From assembly GCA_021650895.1 (NCBI GenBank), contig CP091278.1:248001-312000 (forward strand): DNA of 64,000 nt, given 5' to 3'. This document shows, in pieces, positions 60,085 to 64,000 of this stretch. The position numbers and the translations under genes were made by a program. The stretch is from Candidatus Jettenia sp. (GTDB lineage Bacteria; Planctomycetota; Brocadiia; Brocadiales; Brocadiaceae). Each line of letters begins with the position of its first letter. The stretch's first letter is position 1. The notes under the pieces were generated by a model. The model was given only the letters and a program-made list of their open reading frames with translations, searched no databases and had not been told where the DNA came from.

Positions 60085-61416
60085 ATGAAATCAAAAAAAG
60101 TTGCTTTAATCAATTTAGGATGTCCAAAGAACCTGGTAGATGCGGAAGAGATTATCGGCAGGGTAGCAGATAGCGGGAGTACGATTTGTCAATACCCTGA
60201 GGATGCAGAGATACTCATCATAAATACCTGCGGTTTTATTGAAGACTCTAAACAGGAGTCGATTGATACCATATTGAAAATGGCAAAGCTCAAGGAAGAC
60301 GCGCGATGTAAAAAAATTATCGTAACCGGCTGTCTGGCCCAAAGATATCCGCAGGAATTGAAAAACGATGTCCCTGAAATTGATCATGTGGTAGGTTTGA
60401 AAGACTTTGATACCCTAACGGATTTATCTGGTTCTGGTAAAAAGAGGAAAAAAGATTCCCTGCAGTGTAATGATGATTGGCGTAACCGTATCAGATTGAC
60501 TCCAAGACATTATGCATATCTCAGGATTTCTGATGGGTGCGATAATCGTTGCAGCTATTGTGCCATCCCCGATATACGGGGGAAATTTTCCAGCCGGACG
60601 CTGGAGAGTCTCGTGGAAGAGGCACAGCACATGGCATCTGAAGGTGTCAGGGAAATTCATGTTATTTCACAGGACACAACCTCCTATGGTATAGATTTGT
60701 ATGGAAAATTTAAACTGCATGTGCTTTTAGAGAGATTATCAGAAATACAAGGTATTGAGTGGATACGGATATTATATACCCATCCAAAGCATTTCTATCC
60801 GGAGCTTATTCATACGATAGCTAACCAGCCTAAAATTTGCAAATATGTAGATTTACCCATCCAGCATATCAACGATAGTATCCTGAAAAAGATGGGGCGG
60901 GGAGTAACCCATGCGCATATTGATACACTGATCAATGATTTACGAAACCATATTCCTCAGCTCTTTATAAGGACTTCTGTTATCGTTGGATTTCCGGGAG
61001 AAACAGAAAAACAATTTCATGAGCTTTTAACCTTTATTCAGGCTACCCGATTTGAGAGGTTAGGGGTATTTGCTTACTCAAAAGAAGATGCTACACCTGC
61101 TGCATCTTTCAAAAAGCAAATACCGAAAAGAGTAAAAGAACAGCGCTTAAAGGAGATTATGCTCGCACAGCAAAAAATTATTTTAGAAAAACATAAAAAT
61201 TTAGTAGGGAATTCAATTCCTGTTATTATCGATGAGAAAAATGAAACGAATGGAGGATGGCTCGGAAGAACATATGGTGATGCGCCTGATGTGGATAGTA
61301 AGGTGATTATTGAAGAAAATCATTTGAAAATCGGTGACATTAAAAATATGATAATTACAGGTACCTCAGGATACGATTTGATAGGAACACGGATAAAAAA
61401 GAGAAAAGAGGACTAA
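60085..61416 (+). CDS. rimO: Ribosomal protein S12 methylthiotransferase RimO
   Basis: A 443-residue radical SAM enzyme that adds a methylthio group to an Asp of ribosomal protein S12. NLGCPKNLVDAEE near residue 11, NTCGFIEDS near 50 and TGCLAQRYP near 86 hold the three Cys of the auxiliary [4Fe-4S] cluster; SDGCDNRCSYCAIP near 148 is the radical SAM C-x3-C-x2-C site. YDLI near the end belongs to the TRAM domain. AAGGA before ATG 60085 favours it over the TTG at 60064. It abuts pgsA with no gap. Confidence 0.93.
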   Translation: MKSKKVALINLGCPKNLVDAEEIIGRVADSGSTICQYPEDAEILIINTCGFIEDSKQESIDTILKMAKLKEDARCKKIIVTGCLAQRYPQELKNDVPEIDHVVGLKDFDTLTDLSGSGKKRKKDSLQCNDDWRNRIRLTPRHYAYLRISDGCDNRCSYCAIPDIRGKFSSRTLESLVEEAQHMASEGVREIHVISQDTTSYGIDLYGKFKLHVLLERLSEIQGIEWIRILYTHPKHFYPELIHTIANQPKICKYVDLPIQHINDSILKKMGRGVTHAHIDTLINDLRNHIPQLFIRTSVIVGFPGETEKQFHELLTFIQATRFERLGVFAYSKEDATPAASFKKQIPKRVKEQRLKEIMLAQQKIILEKHKNLVGNSIPVIIDEKNETNGGWLGRTYGDAPDVDSKVIIEENHLKIGDIKNMIITGTSGYDLIGTRIKKRKED

Positions 61417-61992
61417 ATGAACTCATTTGATTTCTCACGATGTGCGGCATTCAATCTACCGAACCGATTAACCCTCATGCGGCTTTTACTGGCCATAGTG
61501 TTTTTCATTTTCTTATCGTACCGTTACTATAATATTGCCCTTGTTTCCTATCTGTTCGCATGGCTAACCGATTGGTTAGATGGCTATCTGGCACGCAAAA
61601 AAGGCCTCCTGACAGATTTCGGACGTATCGCCGACCCGTTTGTAGATAAAATCATTGTCTGTGGCGGATTTATATTACTCATACAGCATGCCCACGATAT
61701 CATACCTCCCTGGATGGTTGTCGTTATTGTAGCCAGAGAGTTTCTTGTCAACAGCCTGAGAAGTTATTCGGAATCAAAGGGAATTGAATTTGGAGCTACG
61801 ATATGGGGCAAGGCAAAGATGTTTACCCAGTCTTTTACCATTAGCCTCATTTTGCTATTCTTTGCTTATTTCGAGCATTTTATGGCTGTTAAACAGGGAA
61901 TTGTTGTCATGCTTTGGCTTACGGTAATCATTACTCTGGTTTCCGGCATTAAATACATGGTCAAAGCCGGCCCGGCAATTTTGATGAAATAG
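61417..61992 (+). CDS. pgsA: CDP-diacylglycerol-glycerol-3-phosphate phosphatidyltransferase
   Basis: A 191-residue integral membrane enzyme for phosphatidylglycerol synthesis. The CDP-alcohol phosphotransferase motif is complete: DWLDGYLARKKG, then DFGRIADPFVDK (D-x2-DG-x2-AR...G-x3-D-x3-D, about residues 51-75). NRLTLMRLLLA near 18 is the conserved PgsA start. About six hydrophobic segments are seen. The start codon directly follows the rimO stop, so they share a transcript. Confidence 0.92.
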   Translation: MNSFDFSRCAAFNLPNRLTLMRLLLAIVFFIFLSYRYYNIALVSYLFAWLTDWLDGYLARKKGLLTDFGRIADPFVDKIIVCGGFILLIQHAHDIIPPWMVVVIVAREFLVNSLRSYSESKGIEFGATIWGKAKMFTQSFTISLILLFFAYFEHFMAVKQGIVVMLWLTVIITLVSGIKYMVKAGPAILMK

Positions 61993-61996
61993 CAAA

Positions 61997-62330
61997 TTCT
62001 AAACTTGTCCTTATCCACATCTTTAAATACCACAAAGAGCACGAAGTACACGAAGAATAAGAGAGTTCCAAATCTCAATAAATTCTTTTTATGATCGATC
62101 CCTTCTTGAGGCGATGTGAGTGTGAGTGAGAAAACACTGACACTAAACAAAAAGCAACACACCCCTACCTCAATTGTAAAGACGCAAAATCTTGCGTCTC
62201 TCCATCTTTATCTTTCGCAGAATCTTGCTTCTCTACGTCCTTCTTTCTTCGTGTACTTCGTGTTCTTTGTGGTATTTAAAGATGTGGGTAAGGATAATTT
62301 TTCTAAAGGGGGACTAAGGGGGATTAATTC
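61997..62330 (-). mobile_element. LR element, copy E (internal part only)
   Basis: Reverse-orientation copy of the central LR region, including the CGATCCCTTCTTGAGGCG landmark and the stretch missing from copies B and C. Both inverted ends (ATATGCATCAAG) are absent. It starts a few bases after the pgsA stop. Confidence 0.6.
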
Positions 62331-62405
62331 CTCTTACTTTTAGACTGCGCCACAATACTTTTAGTCTGCCCTGCATGGTTGTTTTCCTTCTCCTGATTAC
62401 TCTTA

Positions 62406-64000
62406 TCAGGCTGCACTCACACGCACCTGTATCGCATCATTTAATGCTTTTAGTAAATCTTCAAGGTTAACAGGATTGATCTGTACTGCTTGTCCCAGGC
62501 TAATTGTCCTGGCTAAGGTGTTTCTGAGGATAGGATTTTTCAGTTGTTTAAATCCAAAATTTATTAAAACATCGAGGGTTTGCGGGTATTGTTTAATCAA
62601 TTGATAAACATTTGTGCTTGCGGTTGCGATTCTGATTTGCTCTGAAGGTTCTTCTTGTACGTCGAGTTGCATAGTCTTCCATGCATTGATACCAAAGCAG
62701 AACATGGCAGCATATTCAATAAAGCCACTGATTCCCAGGAGCGCATAAAGTTGCGGATACAGATGCGATGCGACCGGTTGAGATACAACCCTGAACAGAC
62801 ATCCAACATTTATCAGGATAAATGTTGCATTGAGTAGTCTTGTACTGCACAACTTTACTCCTTTGCTTAAAGGGATCATCTTGGAAGCACATCCCAGGAT
62901 CATCATACTGATAAACCCGATAAATATAGCATGTCGATATGCGCCAAACAGGGCATGGGAAGTGCGTTCTCCCGAAAATGCTTCATAAATGGTATAGGTG
63001 AGTAATGCAGTCTCTGAGACAAATAGCCAGACAAGGGCAGCCCGGATAAATTTTCTGAAACCAGTCGGCAGGTTAACCGTGTTCTTCACTGCCTTTTTGG
63101 TATTGAATAGATTTAAACTATAGATAAACAAGAACACCCCGCATGCCTCCATAATCCCTGCGAGACAAAAAACCACCGTAAAGAAACCGTGGAGATTTGT
63201 AGTATATTCCCGGTAAAATTCCGATATCGTTCTTAAAGCAATAGAGATGTTTAGGATATACAAAACGTAGGTGCTTATTTTCTTGTTAGGCTCCTGGATT
63301 CCCAGAAATATCGGCAGGGTCTTTGCAAATATTCCAATAATAACCATACAGGCAAACCCTACAATTTGTATATGCCGAATAGGACTTCTGAATATTTCCG
63401 GAATGTTTGTATTATTAACTACGGTAAAATGGAAGTATAAAGCAACAAAAGTAATAGCCTGGAAGAGGAACCAGAGATAACTTGATATGAGGAATCCTTC
63501 GTAGATTTCGAATTTCTTTTTTCCCGATGTGAGATAGGTTGCGCAGATGACGTAAGTAAAGATAATTATCGATACGACTTGTAATGTACATCCAATCAGA
63601 ACGGGGATTTTCAAAAAGAAGAAACCGGTATAATAGGAAATTGTCTTAAAAACAAAGGAGAGAAAAATACCTGCAAGCATTAAGAAAAAGGATTTATATG
63701 CCAGTGGAGTGCTGTACAGTATAGTACTCCAGAATTTAGGCAATGCAAAATATGAAATTCCCATGATAAAGAGACCTACCCATCCATATACCTGAGTATC
63801 ACCATGTGTTTCCGTAAGTATCCAGGATACAGAAGCGAAGGAATTATGAAATGCCATATAGGCTAGGAGTGATGCCCCGTAGAGACATCCTGTTGAGAGT
63901 GCAATAATGATAGACGTTTTAACAAAGATCTCATAGACATGCTCGGTTTGCGGCTTTGTGATCGTGGCTTCATTCGTTGTGCCAACCTCTCCATCGATAA
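62406..64000 (-). CDS. NnrS-like multi-spanning membrane protein with DUF1858 tail, partial
   Basis: The frame is open to the right edge, so the start is outside the window; at least 530 residues are visible. About 12 hydrophobic segments are present, two with the pattern RHIQIVGFACMVIIGIFAKT and RHAIFIGFISMMILGCASK, which recall NnrS heme/copper proteins linked to nitrogen-oxide stress. The last 70 residues (VYQLIKQYPQTLDVLINFGF and following) match DUF1858, a small domain common in anaerobes and often tied to hybrid-cluster or nitrite/NO metabolism. The Met at 63857 is internal. A role in nitrogen-oxide handling would fit an anammox host, but that is inferred. Confidence 0.7.
   Translation of the reverse strand, partial: IDGEVGTTNEATITKPQTEHVYEIFVKTSIIIALSTGCLYGASLLAYMAFHNSFASVSWILTETHGDTQVYGWVGLFIMGISYFALPKFWSTILYSTPLAYKSFFLMLAGIFLSFVFKTISYYTGFFFLKIPVLIGCTLQVVSIIIFTYVICATYLTSGKKKFEIYEGFLISSYLWFLFQAITFVALYFHFTVVNNTNIPEIFRSPIRHIQIVGFACMVIIGIFAKTLPIFLGIQEPNKKISTYVLYILNISIALRTISEFYREYTTNLHGFFTVVFCLAGIMEACGVFLFIYSLNLFNTKKAVKNTVNLPTGFRKFIRAALVWLFVSETALLTYTIYEAFSGERTSHALFGAYRHAIFIGFISMMILGCASKMIPLSKGVKLCSTRLLNATFILINVGCLFRVVSQPVASHLYPQLYALLGISGFIEYAAMFCFGINAWKTMQLDVQEEPSEQIRIATASTNVYQLIKQYPQTLDVLINFGFKQLKNPILRNTLARTISLGQAVQINPVNLEDLLKALNDAIQVRVSAA

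Overview
This window reads as chromosome of a Gram-negative, diderm bacterium. The best guess is an anammox planctomycete (Brocadiales). The grounds are an octaheme protein with the heme spacing of the hydroxylamine oxidoreductase (HAO) family, a second eight-heme protein fused to HEAT and TPR repeats, a sulfatase, several small exported proteins of planctomycete type, iron-uptake genes next to cysteine-cluster proteins, and very repeat-rich intergenic DNA. The assignment is inference; no rRNA or hydrazine synthase gene is present to settle it.

Layout. 1-10 kb: accessory DNA with a decayed membrane-protein gene carrying two in-frame TGA stops, a MarC-type membrane protein, a sulfatase, the eight-heme HEAT/TPR protein, a small membrane protein and an IS630-type element whose right end has been hit by a 184-bp MITE. 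10-22 kb: cobT, then a type II secretion/type IV pilus-like cluster on the + strand (two assembly ATPases, an inner-membrane platform protein, three short pseudopilins and a very large GspK-like pseudopilin) interrupted by a 728-bp repeat element. 22-37 kb: Nudix hydrolase, cation efflux protein, HAO-like octaheme lipoprotein, tRNA-Leu(CAG), smpB, a receiver domain lacking its phospho-aspartate, dacB, a methyltransferase, mnmA, exported proteins, ftsH, a PflX-type radical SAM protein and an HI0933-type flavoprotein. 38-48 kb: exported and surface proteins, then an iron block (two YkgJ-type cysteine-cluster proteins, a two-part FeoB, an RseC-like protein, a DtxR-FeoA regulator) with a good promoter and Fur-like operator, then an L,D-transpeptidase. 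48-64 kb: housekeeping genes (rnc, pheA, tpiA, secG, yicC, gmk, coaC, dut, ftsK, rimO, pgsA) and a NnrS-like membrane protein running off the right edge.

The most unusual material is between the genes. At least three layers of non-autonomous elements are nested here: R1 hairpin repeats (converging GGCTTTAGCC-type arms), an approximately 540-780 bp element called LR here (terminal inverted repeat ATATGCATCAAG), and a 184-bp MITE called M184 here (terminal repeat TACACTGTCAA, 4-bp CTAG/GTAG target duplications). One LR copy splits an R1 repeat with a 7-bp duplication; two LR copies carry M184 at the same site; another M184 sits in the end of the IS630 element. These repeats also touch genes: one supplies the stop codon of a transporter, one encodes the leader of a pseudopilin, one ends a kinase fragment. 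FeoB and Dut are each broken by what looks like one missing base in a run of G.
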